Origin: Bin5 sp965207495
GTDB lineage: Bacteria > Chloroflexota > Anaerolineae > Caldilineales > Caldilineaceae
Direction: 5' to 3'
NCBI GenBank assembly: GCA_965207495.1
Contig: OZ242287.1
Span: 1,550,001 to 1,614,000 of the forward strand
Length of the DNA: 64,000 nt
This document shows positions 15,392-24,684 of the stretch, piece after piece; within the stretch, counting starts at the first letter, position 1; the number at the start of each line of letters is the position of its first letter. A program made the translations under genes and the position numbers. The notes beneath the pieces were generated by a model that saw only the letters and a program-made list of their open reading frames with translations, made no database searches and was not told where the DNA came from.

Positions 15392-16531
15392 ATGGATCGA
15401 CGAAGATTCCTGAAAGTGGCGGCAACAGGTGCCGTAGGCGCAGCCGCCCTCACCGTCGCCGGTTGTGAGCAGGCCGGTGTCATGACGCCGGGCCAGCTCG
15501 AAGGCGCCGTTTCAGAGGATTCAACCCTGCCTGAGATTGAATGGCAGATGGCCACCAGCTGGCCGCCCGCCCTTGACACGATCTTCGGTGGCGCCGAGAC
15601 CGTCGCCCAGCGCGTCGCGGCCATGACGCAAGGCAAATTCCAGATTGAAGCCCGCGCCGCCGGTGAGCTCGCCCCCGGTCTGGAAGTGCTGAATGTCGTC
15701 GAAGAGGGTGCCGTGCCCATCGGCCATACAGCCTCATACTATTACGTGGGCAAGAGCCCCATCACAGCCTTCGGAACAGCCATGCCATTTGGCCTCACCT
15801 CCCGCCAGCAGGACGCCTGGCTCTATGAAGGCGGCGGCCTCGAAATGCTGCAAACCGTCTACGCCGAAAAATTCAATACTATCCAGTTCCCGGCCGGCAA
15901 CACCGGCGTTCAGATGGGCGGCTGGTTCAACAAGGAGATCAACTCAGTCGCCGACATGGAAGGCCTGAAGATGCGCATTCCCGGCCTCGGTGGCCGCGTC
16001 ATGGATCGCCTCGGCGTAACCGTCCAGGTCCTCCCCGGCGGCGAAATCTTTCAGGCCCTGCAGACCGGCGCTATCGACGCCGCCGAATGGGTCGGCCCCT
16101 ACGATGACGAAAAGCTGAGCTTCCACAAAGCCGCCAGCTTCTACTACTTCCCAGGCTGGTGGGAGCCGGGCCCATCTCTCGAAATCCAGATCAACCTGGA
16201 CGAGTGGAACAAGCTGCCGGAGCAGTATCAGGAAGTCCTCAAGACTGCCGCCTACGCCGCCAATGCAACCATGATGGCGCGCTACGATGCCAAGAACCCG
16301 GCAGCCCTCAGCCGCCTGATCAACGACGCCGACATCACGATGCTGCCCTTCCCCGACGACGTAATGCAGGCCTCCGAAGAGTCCGCATTCGAGCTGTTCG
16401 ACGAGACCGCTGCCGGGGACGCTGACTTCGCTTCGATCTTCAAAGAATGGTCCGCCTTCCGTAGCGCGATTCAGTCCTGGCACGGCCTGGCCGAGCGCGG
16501 CTACCTGCAATACGTGGGCCGAAGCCGCTAG
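15392..16531 (+). CDS. dctP: TRAP transporter substrate-binding lipoprotein DctP (copy 1)
   Basis: The 379-residue protein starts with a Tat-like signal (MDRRRFLKVAATGAVG) ending in the lipobox VAGC, so it is anchored outside the membrane. The mature part is a DctP-family domain with TSWPPALDTIFGGAE, the FPAGNTGVQMGGWFNKEI substrate-binding segment, LKMRIPGLGG and DAAEWVGPYDDE. This resembles the group annotated for mannitol/chloroaromatic or alpha-keto acid uptake. GAAGGAGAAAACTGAA precedes the ATG. A strong terminator follows, so it is transcribed alone. The permease genes lie nearby in opposite orientation. Confidence 0.93.
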   Translation: MDRRRFLKVAATGAVGAAALTVAGCEQAGVMTPGQLEGAVSEDSTLPEIEWQMATSWPPALDTIFGGAETVAQRVAAMTQGKFQIEARAAGELAPGLEVLNVVEEGAVPIGHTASYYYVGKSPITAFGTAMPFGLTSRQQDAWLYEGGGLEMLQTVYAEKFNTIQFPAGNTGVQMGGWFNKEINSVADMEGLKMRIPGLGGRVMDRLGVTVQVLPGGEIFQALQTGAIDAAEWVGPYDDEKLSFHKAASFYYFPGWWEPGPSLEIQINLDEWNKLPEQYQEVLKTAAYAANATMMARYDAKNPAALSRLINDADITMLPFPDDVMQASEESAFELFDETAAGDADFASIFKEWSAFRSAIQSWHGLAERGYLQYVGRSR

Positions 16532-16581
16532 AGTGCGCACATGTAGCGCACCTCTTTTTCCAGAAGATGACGTCTCAGGAG

Positions 16582-16616
16582 ACGGGAGAGCGTTTAACAG
16601 CGCTCTCCCGTTTTGT
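16582..16616 (+). terminator. Rho-independent terminator after dctP copy 1
   Basis: ACGGGAGAGCG (16582-16592) and CGCTCTCCCGT (16601-16611) form a perfect 11-bp stem with an 8-nt loop, followed by TTTGTT. This is a classical intrinsic terminator. Confidence 0.9.
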
Positions 16617-16688
16617 TCAATTTGAGGGCTGATGACGATTACTTGTATGGATTTTCCTGCCGATGCGCAGGGGAAGGAGAAACCCGCC

Positions 16689-17819
16689 ATGGAGCGGCGA
16701 AATTTTCTGAAACTGACCGCGGCCGGCGCTGCCGCACTCGGCGTAGCTGGCTGCGAGCAGGCCGGCTTCATGCCCCCGGTTCAGGTCGAGAGCGCGGTGG
16801 CGGAAGACACTAGCCTGCCGGCCATCGAGTGGCCAATGGCGACCAGCTGGCCGCCGGATCTGGACTCGATATTTTGGAGCGCGCATTTGGTTGCCGAACG
16901 AGTCGCAGCCTTAACCAACGGCAAATTCATAATCCAGCCTCGCCCGGCCGGTGAGCTGGCTCCCGGCCTGGAAGTATTGAACGTCGTCGAAGAGGGAAGC
17001 GTCCCCATTGGTCACACGGTCTCCCACTACTATGCCGACAGAGGTCCGGTCACCGCCTTCAGCACAGGCCTACCGTTCGGTCTGACAGCCCGCCAGCAGA
17101 ACGCGTGGCTATATGAAGGCGGCGGATTGGAAATACTTCATGAAGCCTATGCTTCCCGCTTCAATATCATACAGTTCCCGGTCGGCAACTCCGGCGCGCA
17201 GATGGGCGGCTGGTTCAATAAGGAAATAATCTCCCTATCTGACCTGGCAGGGTTGAAAATGCGCATCCCCGGCATGGCCGGCCAGGTGATGGAGCGGCTG
17301 GGCGTTACCGCGCAAATGTTGCCGGGTGGCGAGATCTTCCAGGCTTTGGAGAGTGGGTCAATCGACGCCGCCGAGTGGATTGGGCCCTACGAAGACGAAA
17401 GGATGAACTTCCATAAGGTCTCAACCTACTACTACTATCCAGGCTGGTGGGACCCCGGCTCATCCGTGGAGGTCCAGATAAATTTGGACGAGTGGAACAA
17501 GCTGCCGGAGCAGTATCAGGAAGCGCTCAAGTCCGTCGCTTACGAGGCCAACCTGAGAGTGATGGCACGCTATGATGCCAGGAACCCGGCCGCTCTCCAT
17601 CGCCTGATTGACGATGGTGGCGTCCAACTGCGGTCTTTCTCAGATGATATCTTGAATGCAGCAGAGGAGTCAGCCTTCGCTCTCTTCGAAGAAACCGCTG
17701 CCGCCGACACCGACTTCGCATCGATCTATAAAGAATGGAACGCCTTCCGCGAGGCGATTCAGTCCTGGCACAGCCTGGCCGAACGCGGCTACCTGCAATA
17801 CGTCGGCCGCAATCGCTGA
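16689..17819 (+). CDS. dctP: TRAP transporter substrate-binding lipoprotein DctP (copy 2)
   Basis: The 376-residue paralogue of the preceding gene has the same layout: Tat-like signal with RRNFLK, lipobox VAGC, TSWPPDLDSIFWSAH, FPVGNSGAQMGGWFNKEI, LKMRIPGMAG and DAAEWIGPYEDE. The two proteins are similar along their whole length and even share the ending YLQYVGR. The ATG at 16689 follows GGGAAGGAG; an upstream in-frame ATG lacks such a site. Differences cluster near the ligand loops (GVQ/GAQ, GGAE/WSAH), which suggests a recent tandem duplication with altered substrate preference. Confidence 0.93.
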   Translation: MERRNFLKLTAAGAAALGVAGCEQAGFMPPVQVESAVAEDTSLPAIEWPMATSWPPDLDSIFWSAHLVAERVAALTNGKFIIQPRPAGELAPGLEVLNVVEEGSVPIGHTVSHYYADRGPVTAFSTGLPFGLTARQQNAWLYEGGGLEILHEAYASRFNIIQFPVGNSGAQMGGWFNKEIISLSDLAGLKMRIPGMAGQVMERLGVTAQMLPGGEIFQALESGSIDAAEWIGPYEDERMNFHKVSTYYYYPGWWDPGSSVEVQINLDEWNKLPEQYQEALKSVAYEANLRVMARYDARNPAALHRLIDDGGVQLRSFSDDILNAAEESAFALFEETAAADTDFASIYKEWNAFREAIQSWHSLAERGYLQYVGRNR

Positions 17820-17865
17820 ACTGCGCTGAGTGGCGCCGAATTTCTGGCAGTTATGTTCAGAATAC

Positions 17866-17897
17866 AAAGAGGGGCGAGCGCACGCTCGCCCCTCTTT
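17866..17897. terminator. Bidirectional terminator between dctP copy 2 and dctM
   Basis: AAAGAGGGGCGAGC and GCTCGCCCCTCTTT form a perfect 14-bp stem around a 4-nt loop. It has A-runs on the left and T-runs on the right, so it can stop both converging transcripts. Confidence 0.9.
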
Positions 17898-17925
17898 GCT
17901 TCCCGCTCGTGCTGTCTTTCTGAGC

Positions 17926-19266
17926 TTATGACACAGCATCCACCAGCCAGGTTACCGTCTCCGGAACAAGGATCACGACGATGAGGGCGATGCCTTGCAA
18001 CACCATAAATGGCAATGCCCCCTTATGTATATCCGCAGTCTTCACCTCAGGTGGTGCCACGCTCTGCAAATAGAACAGCGAAAATCCAACCGGAGGAGAG
18101 ATAAACGCCATGTTCAGGTTGATCGCCATCATTACCCCGAACCAGACCATCTGCGCATTGGTGAAACCCAACTCCAGGGCCGCAGGCACAAACAGAGGCA
18201 TCGCGATAAAGCTGATTTCGATGAACTCCAGGTTGATGCCCAACAGGAATATCGCGATGTTGGCGACGATCACAAACCCCCAGAACCCGCCCGGCAGACT
18301 CGTCAGCAAGCCCTGAACGTAGTCCTGCCCACCCAAACGGTCAAAGACCAGCCCGAAATAGGTCGAACAGAACAGAATCATGATCACCAGCGCAGTAATA
18401 TTTGCCGTGGAGCGCGCTGCGTCCTTGATCAGCTTCCAATTCAAATTGCGGTTGAAAGCCGTGAGAATACAGGCGCCGATAGCGCCAACCGCGCCCGCTT
18501 CCGTCGGGGTGGCGATACCCTGAAAGATACTCCCCAGCACAGAAAAAATCAGCAGAACCGGCGGGACCACAGCGATCAATGTCTGGCGCATCAGCGCCGC
18601 ACCTTGCACAGTACGGGCCTCGGGCGGCAAAGCCGGCGCGTCCTGCGGACGAACGATCGCGATCCCAATCACATACAGGGCATAGAGGCCCGAGAGAATC
18701 AGTCCGGGAATCAGCGCGCCGACAAACAGATCGCCCACCCCCACACCAATCTGATCACTCAGTACCACCAGGACCAAGCTCGGCGGCAATAGCTGCGCCA
18801 TCGTCCCCGACGCCGTAATAATACCTGTCGCCAACTTATGATTGTATCCATAGCGCACCATGATCGGCAGCGACAGCAACCCCATCACAATGACAGTCGC
18901 CGCGACCACCCCCGTTGCCGCCGCCAGCAGCGTACCCACCAGTACCACCGCCAGAGCCAGCCCGCCGCGCATGGATCCCAGCAATATGCCGACCGTCGTT
19001 AACAGCCGCTCAGCAAGCCCCGACTTTTCGAATATCGCCCCCATAAAGACGAAAAATATAATTGCCAGCAGCGTAAAGTCCGACATCGTGCCGAACCAGC
19101 GGTTGGGCAGCAGCTTGATCCAATTCATGTTGAATATGCCCAACGCCCAACCAATTAACATGAAGACCAAGGCGGTCCCGGCAAAAGAAAACGCCACCGG
19201 ATAACCGTACAGGATCAGCACAAAGAACAGTACGAACATCACTATCGCCAGCCATTCCAACCCCAT
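17926..19266 (-). CDS. dctM: TRAP transporter large permease DctM
   Basis: The 446-residue protein has about twelve hydrophobic segments and the DctM signatures: LPNRWFG near the N-terminus, AATGVVAATVIVMGLLSLP, ATGIITASGTMAQLLPPS, and late INLNMAFISPPVGFSLFYL. It is the channel subunit that couples sodium entry to solute import. The frame opens GTG-ACT-ATG; the ATG at 19266 has AAGGAAG at ideal spacing. It is the second gene of dctQ-dctM on the minus strand and ends at the shared terminator facing the two dctP genes. It contains the QLLPPS and SPPVGF re-entrant motifs expected of active transporters. Confidence 0.94.
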   Translation of the reverse strand: MGLEWLAIVMFVLFFVLILYGYPVAFSFAGTALVFMLIGWALGIFNMNWIKLLPNRWFGTMSDFTLLAIIFFVFMGAIFEKSGLAERLLTTVGILLGSMRGGLALAVVLVGTLLAAATGVVAATVIVMGLLSLPIMVRYGYNHKLATGIITASGTMAQLLPPSLVLVVLSDQIGVGVGDLFVGALIPGLILSGLYALYVIGIAIVRPQDAPALPPEARTVQGAALMRQTLIAVVPPVLLIFSVLGSIFQGIATPTEAGAVGAIGACILTAFNRNLNWKLIKDAARSTANITALVIMILFCSTYFGLVFDRLGGQDYVQGLLTSLPGGFWGFVIVANIAIFLLGINLEFIEISFIAMPLFVPAALELGFTNAQMVWFGVMMAINLNMAFISPPVGFSLFYLQSVAPPEVKTADIHKGALPFMVLQGIALIVVILVPETVTWLVDAVS

Positions 19267-19364
19267 AGTCACTTCCTTTTCGCACGACCTGCGTGGTGAG
19301 GAATAAACCTCCGCGCCCCTTACCTGAAACCAGATGCACCCTCCTGCAGATTGGTTGAGTGCCT

Positions 19365-19937
19365 CTACTCAATCCGCAAAGCCTCCTGGTGTTCCGCCAG
19401 CTCTTCGACCTCTTCCTCTGCCCCTTGTATTACGGCAAACAGTTTGATCAACTCGGATATCGCCTGCAACAGCAAGAGTACAAAGGCGACGATGATCATG
19501 GTCTTAAGAGGCGCGCGCGGCAACCCATCGGGATCAGGCGACATTTCCCACTGCCGCCAGGAGGTCATCACCGGATTTACGGTCACCCAGATACCGATGA
19601 CGCAGTAAGGAACGAGTAGGAGCAAATGACCCCAAAAATCTAGCAAGGCCTGGCGCTTTCTACTCCAATTCGCATAGATGAAATCGACACGTACATTGAT
19701 GCCGTTCTTGAGGATATACGCGAATCCTAGAAAGAAGACCAGCGAGTACAGATACCACTGCATCTCTATAAAGAGATTGGAGGACAACTGTACGCCTATA
19801 AACCTCGCGATGTAGCGCACTAGCACATTGTAGAACCCAACTGCTACCGTAATGATCACGAGATATACCGACAGGCCCCCTACTCGTTCTGACAGGTTGT
19901 CAATGAGACCGGAAACTCGCAAAAGTACCCTTAACAT
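19365..19937 (-). CDS. dctQ: TRAP transporter small permease DctQ
   Basis: The 190-residue integral membrane protein has four predicted helices, a typical DctQ size. Recognisable family segments include FYNVLVRYIARF, FIEMQWYLYSLVFFLGFAYILKNGINVRVDF and the C-terminal LLLLQAISELIKLF. The Glu-Met-Gln-Trp and NGINVRVD patterns are diagnostic. It pairs with DctM and a periplasmic DctP. The ATG at 19937 follows GAGGAAC; an upstream start would add a charged leader of 17 residues. It is the first gene of the minus-strand dctQM unit. Confidence 0.92.
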   Translation of the reverse strand: MLRVLLRVSGLIDNLSERVGGLSVYLVIITVAVGFYNVLVRYIARFIGVQLSSNLFIEMQWYLYSLVFFLGFAYILKNGINVRVDFIYANWSRKRQALLDFWGHLLLLVPYCVIGIWVTVNPVMTSWRQWEMSPDPDGLPRAPLKTMIIVAFVLLLLQAISELIKLFAVIQGAEEEVEELAEHQEALRIE

Positions 19938-20538
19938 CGTTGCTGTTCCTCTATCTGTGCGGTCCGCTCTGCAGGCGCGACGCGTCAACCATCTTCCCCT
20001 TCAAATGCCTTGCTCAGGACCGCCCTATCTTACCCGAAACGGTCCAATACACAATAACCAGTTCAACCTACTGGAAAAGGGCGCTAAAAGAATCGCTCTG
20101 CCCAGCCCCGTCACAGTCGATACAGTCCCAAATTCGAACAGGCAACGACTCCACAATTCCGATTCGAAAATTATGGCCGCGTCGAGCGAAACGCTGTCTC
20201 TCCCTCCTCACCCTTGGGGTGGTCGGCCGCAACGCCTCTTTCCGTAACAACACGTCCCGCTGTCAGTGTGGCCAAAACTGCAGGCCCGCCGCCGACGCAG
20301 AGCAATTCGCCTCTTGCACATTTTGCTTACCCCCCAGGTGTGGCAGATGCAGATCTCTCGCACGCCTCGCTCAGAACACAAAAGAATAGAACAGGTTTGT
20401 CGATGTGTCCAATAATGGGAACTTAAATCGGATATGGCGAAGTGTTTGGCCGTGCATTATAATTGGGTTGTACAGAATCTATACCCATGCTAGACGGTTA
20501 TGCGAACGGTACATAAAACTATTTCAAAAGGATTTTCC
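19938..20538. other. Divergent intergenic region between dctQ and the NYN gene
   Basis: No supported gene; open frames here have no start signal. A TATAAT (20458-20463) lies 76 bases before the NYN start codon and may be its -10, though no good -35 is visible. Control of dctQM probably also lies in this 600-bp gap. Confidence 0.4.
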
Positions 20539-21375
20539 ATGGTTTGGCAACACTCTCAAGTTAAAGTCGGAGTCTATGTTGATGCCGCCAACATATATCG
20601 CAACGGCGGCTCTCGTATGCAGTATGATGTCCTGCGCGAATTTGCCTGCCGGGATATGGGCGAACCGGTGCGTCTGAATGCTTATGTTACGCACGACGCC
20701 GAACGCGCCCAGTGGGATGTGGATTACCGCGTCGGCGCGTTTCGATTCCACTCCGCATTGCGCGATCTCGGATATAAAGTGATAATCAAACGTGTACGCT
20801 GGTATGATGACGAGACCGGCAATCGCTATGCCAAAGCCAACTCCGATCTGGATCTGGCAGTGGACGCCCTGCTACAGTCCGAAAACCTTGACAGGGTGCT
20901 GATCGCAACAGGGGACGGTGACTTCGTTCAGGTGGTACGAGCCCTCCAGAACAAAGGCTGCCGCGTGGAAGTGGTCGCCTTCGATAATGTCTCGGGCAAT
21001 CTACGGCAGGAAGTCGATCTGTTCATGTCCGGCTATCTGATCCCCAATCTGCTGCCCGTGCCCGACGGCTCCGCCGAATGGGGCCAGCCCGATTCCACCG
21101 TGCGCGGCTGGTGCTACTATTACAACGAGGATAAGGGCTTCGGCTATATGCGCTTCCTGACCAAGGTGTCCCCACACCTGTGGCTGGTGGATAAACGCAA
21201 AAGCCCCGATTCCCCCTATGAGAGCGCCTTTTTCCACTTCTCGATGATGCAGGATGAATCCGTTAAGGACTATCTGCCAAGCCGCGAACATATCTTTGAA
21301 TTCAGGCTCATCCCCTCTGAACGAGACCAGAGCGAGCTCACCGCGACCAACATTCGCATGGTCTGTTCTCTCTAA
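20539..21375 (+). CDS. NYN-domain ribonuclease fused to a cold-shock RNA-binding domain
   Basis: Residues ~8-170 of 278 form an NYN (PIN-like) nuclease domain: Asp15 in VYVDAANIY, Asp103/Asp105 in NSDLDLAVDA and Asp126/Asp128 in IATGDGDFV give the acidic metal site. Residues ~188-275 form a cold-shock-type OB fold with RNP1-like DKGFGYM (198-204) and RNP2-like FFHFS (231-235). The ATG at 20539 follows AAAAGGA by six bases; a start 13 codons earlier lacks a site. NYN proteins of the LabA type are presumed RNases; the fused OB fold would bring RNA to the active site. It stands alone. Target RNA unknown. Confidence 0.85.
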   Translation: MVWQHSQVKVGVYVDAANIYRNGGSRMQYDVLREFACRDMGEPVRLNAYVTHDAERAQWDVDYRVGAFRFHSALRDLGYKVIIKRVRWYDDETGNRYAKANSDLDLAVDALLQSENLDRVLIATGDGDFVQVVRALQNKGCRVEVVAFDNVSGNLRQEVDLFMSGYLIPNLLPVPDGSAEWGQPDSTVRGWCYYYNEDKGFGYMRFLTKVSPHLWLVDKRKSPDSPYESAFFHFSMMQDESVKDYLPSREHIFEFRLIPSERDQSELTATNIRMVCSL

Positions 21376-21463
21376 CGGCGCTCGTTCTTGGAGGCTCACT
21401 ATAAGCTGCCGCCTGCCTCCGCGTCTACACCGTTTCCCCCTAACCCAATAGGAGCCCGACCCC

Positions 21464-23089
21464 ATGCCTGCCGCAATCTCTGCCCAGCAACCGCTCGCCG
21501 TAGAAGCCGGCGCCAAGGTCCTCATGTCCGGCGGAAATGCCATCGATGCCGCTGTCACCGCCGCACTCGTACAGGCCGTTGTCACCCCGCAAATGTGCGG
21601 CATCGGCGGATACGCCGTCATCAATCTGCACTGGGCGGGCGACGCAGGTTCGATCGGGATCGACGCGCCCGCGCTGGCCGGTGCCCTCGTGCAGGATGAT
21701 ATGTGGGTCGACGAACTCATCCGTCCCAATCCCGGCGGCTGGGGCTACTTCCTCAAAGGCAATGTCAATGAAGCCGGTTACACATCCGTCTGTACGCCCG
21801 GTTCCGTCAAGATGTTCGCCAGCTTGCTCGATCGCTGGGGCACCATAGACTTCGGCCAAGCCGCCGAACCAGCCATCCGCACCGCTCACGACGGCTTTAC
21901 CGTTTCCGACTCCCTCGCCGTCGGCTGGAAACGCTCCAACCAGTACTGGGAAGGGATGAGCCTGCGAGATTACATCAAGAGCAACCCGGAGGCCCGCCGC
22001 ATCTATCTCCGCGACGATGGCCAACCCTATGACACCGGCGAAATTCTGCGTAACCCGGACTACGCCGAATCCCTCCGCCACATCGTCCAACACGGCAGCG
22101 AAGACTTCTACCACGGCCAGCTGATGGAGCGCATGACGTCCGACCTGGCAGCCAATGGCAGCTTCGTCACCCGGCAGGACTTGGAACAATACCGAATGCG
22201 CGAGGATGCCTTAGTGCGCGGCAGCTACCGCGGCCACTCTGTCACCAGTGCAACGCCGCCCCACGGCGGTCCGACCCTGATCGCCATCCTCAACATCTTG
22301 GAGGGGTACGACCTCGCCGCCATGGGCCACAATTCGGCCGATTACATATACACCGTCGGCCTCGCTATGAAAGCCGCCTTCGCCGACCGCAACCCGCACA
22401 TGGCCGACACCGACTTCGAAGATGTGCCCCTCGACTGGATGATGTCCAAGGAGCGGGCCACCTTCTGGCGCGAGCGCATCGACAACGGCCAGCCCATTGA
22501 ACCCGATCCCTCCCAGCCCGAGACGCCGCACACCACCCACCTCTCCGTGATCGACGCGCAGGGCAACTGCGTCTCACTCACCCATTCGCTCGGCGCTTCA
22601 TCGGGGGTCATTACTCCTGGGCTGGGCTTCATGTATAACAACTCGATGGTCAATTTCCACCCCTTGCCCGGCCATCCCAACTCGATCGCCCCTGGCAAAG
22701 GCCGCACCACCGGCATGACCCCGACCATCGTCTACAGCAAGGAGTCCTCCAACGGCAATGCACAGCCCCTCCTAGTCCTGGGCGCGCCCGGCGCCACCCG
22801 CATTATTACCTCGGTCCTGCAGGTCATCCTCAACGTCATCGACTTCGGCATGGATATCGAGAAGGCCGTCCACGCACCTCGTTTCGACTGCCAGCTCGAC
22901 GCCATAACCTGCCAGCGCCGCATCCCCATCTGGGTGCTAGACGAAGTCAACAAACGCCATCCCGCCGAACACATCCCCTACAGCCACGGCGGCCTGGCCC
23001 TGGTCCATGCGCTCCACATCGACCCCCAAACCGGCGCGCTCTCAGGCGCCGCCGACACCGGCAACGAGGGCATGGCCGTAGTAGTCTAG
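21464..23089 (+). CDS. Gamma-glutamyltransferase-like Ntn hydrolase
   Basis: The 541-residue protein is a full-length GGT-family precursor. AGAKVLMSGGNAIDAAVTA opens the large subunit. The self-cleavage site and nucleophile are in HTTHLSVIDAQGN (Thr357), followed by SLTHSLG and a LGAPGATRIITSVLQ small-subunit stretch. GGT cleaves gamma-glutamyl bonds such as in glutathione; relatives act as acylases. There is no signal peptide before the conserved AVEAG region, unlike the secreted enzymes, so this copy is probably cytoplasmic. TAGGAGCCCGACCCC lies before the ATG. It could be a hydrolase for other gamma-glutamyl compounds. Confidence 0.9.
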   Translation: MPAAISAQQPLAVEAGAKVLMSGGNAIDAAVTAALVQAVVTPQMCGIGGYAVINLHWAGDAGSIGIDAPALAGALVQDDMWVDELIRPNPGGWGYFLKGNVNEAGYTSVCTPGSVKMFASLLDRWGTIDFGQAAEPAIRTAHDGFTVSDSLAVGWKRSNQYWEGMSLRDYIKSNPEARRIYLRDDGQPYDTGEILRNPDYAESLRHIVQHGSEDFYHGQLMERMTSDLAANGSFVTRQDLEQYRMREDALVRGSYRGHSVTSATPPHGGPTLIAILNILEGYDLAAMGHNSADYIYTVGLAMKAAFADRNPHMADTDFEDVPLDWMMSKERATFWRERIDNGQPIEPDPSQPETPHTTHLSVIDAQGNCVSLTHSLGASSGVITPGLGFMYNNSMVNFHPLPGHPNSIAPGKGRTTGMTPTIVYSKESSNGNAQPLLVLGAPGATRIITSVLQVILNVIDFGMDIEKAVHAPRFDCQLDAITCQRRIPIWVLDEVNKRHPAEHIPYSHGGLALVHALHIDPQTGALSGAADTGNEGMAVVV

Positions 23090-23159
23090 TTTGAATTTCT
23101 GGATCGGATTACTTAATTGAGAGGAGTAAGGTTCGAAGATTCAACTGACGAAATGTAGC

Positions 23160-23618
23160 ATGAAACTCTTCACAATCGGCTTTACCCAGAAGAGCGCCGA
23201 GACATTCTTTACACAGCTCAAGAATTCTGGGGTACGCACGCTGATCGATACCCGCCTCAACAATCGGTCGCAGCTCTCCGGCTTTGCCAAGCAGCATGAC
23301 CTTCAGTATTTCCTGCGTGAAATCGGCAAGATCGACTATCTCTATCTTCCACAACTCGCGCCCACACAGGACATTCGTGACGCCTTCAAGAAAAAGAAGG
23401 GGACGTGGGAAGCCTATGAGCGTTCCTTTCGCGCCCTGATGCTTTCCCGCAAAATCGAAGAAAAGTTCCCCCCCGAGCTCTTCGAGAACGCCTGTCTCCT
23501 GTGTAGCGAGCACAAGCCCCATCACTGTCACAGGCGTCTCGTCGCCGAATACCTCCGCGAAAAGTGGGACGGGATCAATATCGAGATCGAACATCTCCAA
23601 CCCAGTGATCCTGCCTGA
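23160..23618 (+). CDS. DUF488 family protein
   Basis: The 152-residue protein matches the DUF488 family by its start FTIGFTQKSAETFF, LIDTRLNNRSQ and the C-terminal CLLCSEHKPHHCHRRLVAEYL motif with two Cys and a His-rich stretch. Function is unknown in the family; the Cys/His cluster might bind metal. No clear ribosome site precedes the ATG, and it lies 70 bases after the GGT-like gene, possibly cotranscribed with it. It converges on the aldo/keto reductase gene. Confidence 0.85.
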   Translation: MKLFTIGFTQKSAETFFTQLKNSGVRTLIDTRLNNRSQLSGFAKQHDLQYFLREIGKIDYLYLPQLAPTQDIRDAFKKKKGTWEAYERSFRALMLSRKIEEKFPPELFENACLLCSEHKPHHCHRRLVAEYLREKWDGINIEIEHLQPSDPA

Positions 23619-23682
23619 TCGGCTGGCGCCTCCCAGTTCGGCAGAATATTCAACCTGCTACGGTTAGACAAAGCAAAATACA

Positions 23683-24684
23683 TCAACGGTCCGGCTCAAA
23701 CACCGACCCATCCAATGCTGTCTGCAATCCCGCCGAAACCAGGTCCAACCGTCGGATTTCCTCCTCCGGCAGGTCCAGCCCAACCGCGCCCGCCGTGTCC
23801 TCGATGTGTGCCGGCACATCCGCGCCGGAGATAATGCAAGTCACTTCCGGCCGCGACAGTATCCAAGCCTGTGACACCTGGCCCGGGGTCGCCTCAACGC
23901 GTTCGGCCACCGCGATCACCTCTGCCACTACCTTAGCTGCCCGGTCTCGCAACACGTCCTGGAAAGCGTGCCGCCTGCGGCCGCCCCACAGATAGTTCTC
24001 TTCCGGCATCGTGTCAGGCGTGTAAGTTCCGCTTAGCAGACCAACCGCCAGCGGACTGTAAACCATCACCCCCAACCCCAACTCCGCCGCCATCGGCAAC
24101 ATCTCCCGCTCCAGTTCCCGATTCAGCAGATTATAGGGATTCTGCACTGTGATCGCCGGCGCCGCCTGCAGCCGCTCCTGCACCCGCAGCGCCTGCACTA
24201 TCTGCCACGCCTGGTGGTTGCAGATGCCTACATAGCGCACCTTGCCCTGCTGAACCAGGCTGTCCAGCGCATGAAAAGTCTCCTCCACCGGCGTTGTTTC
24301 GTCCAGTCCATGGATCAAATAGACATCGATCCGGTCGGTATTCAGCCGCCGCAACGATCGTTCCGCCTCGCGCAGTATGTGGTAACGGGATAGGCCGCTG
24401 TCATTGGGGCCGTCGCCTATCTCCCCGCGTACTTTGGACGTGATAACAACCTCGTCGCGCCTCCCCTGTAGCGCCTTCCCCAGCAGCACCTCCGAAGTAC
24501 CTCTGAACGCTCTGTCGTCTCCCAGGCCATAGATATTTGCGCAGTCGAACAGATTCACTCCCAAATCCAGCGTTGCCGCCACCAGATTGCGCGCCTCCCT
24601 TTCGTCGTTCTGGCCTCTCAGTCCCAGCCCCAACGCCACACGCGAAACCTTAACACCCGCGCTGCCGAAATTCACGTATTGCAT
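23683..24684 (-). CDS. Aldo/keto reductase
   Basis: The 333-residue TIM-barrel oxidoreductase has the family tetrad in order: Asp in FDCANIYG with its Tyr, Lys in VITSKVRG, and His in VYLIHGLDE. It also has ALGLGLRGQ near the start and VTCIISGADVPAHIEDTAGA near the end. It belongs to the YajO/MocA-type group that reduces sugar aldehydes or similar carbonyls with NADPH. AGGAGGAGAGAGGG precedes the ATG. It is monocistronic and convergent with DUF488. Confidence 0.92.
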   Translation of the reverse strand: MQYVNFGSAGVKVSRVALGLGLRGQNDEREARNLVAATLDLGVNLFDCANIYGLGDDRAFRGTSEVLLGKALQGRRDEVVITSKVRGEIGDGPNDSGLSRYHILREAERSLRRLNTDRIDVYLIHGLDETTPVEETFHALDSLVQQGKVRYVGICNHQAWQIVQALRVQERLQAAPAITVQNPYNLLNRELEREMLPMAAELGLGVMVYSPLAVGLLSGTYTPDTMPEENYLWGGRRRHAFQDVLRDRAAKVVAEVIAVAERVEATPGQVSQAWILSRPEVTCIISGADVPAHIEDTAGAVGLDLPEEEIRRLDLVSAGLQTALDGSVFEPDR

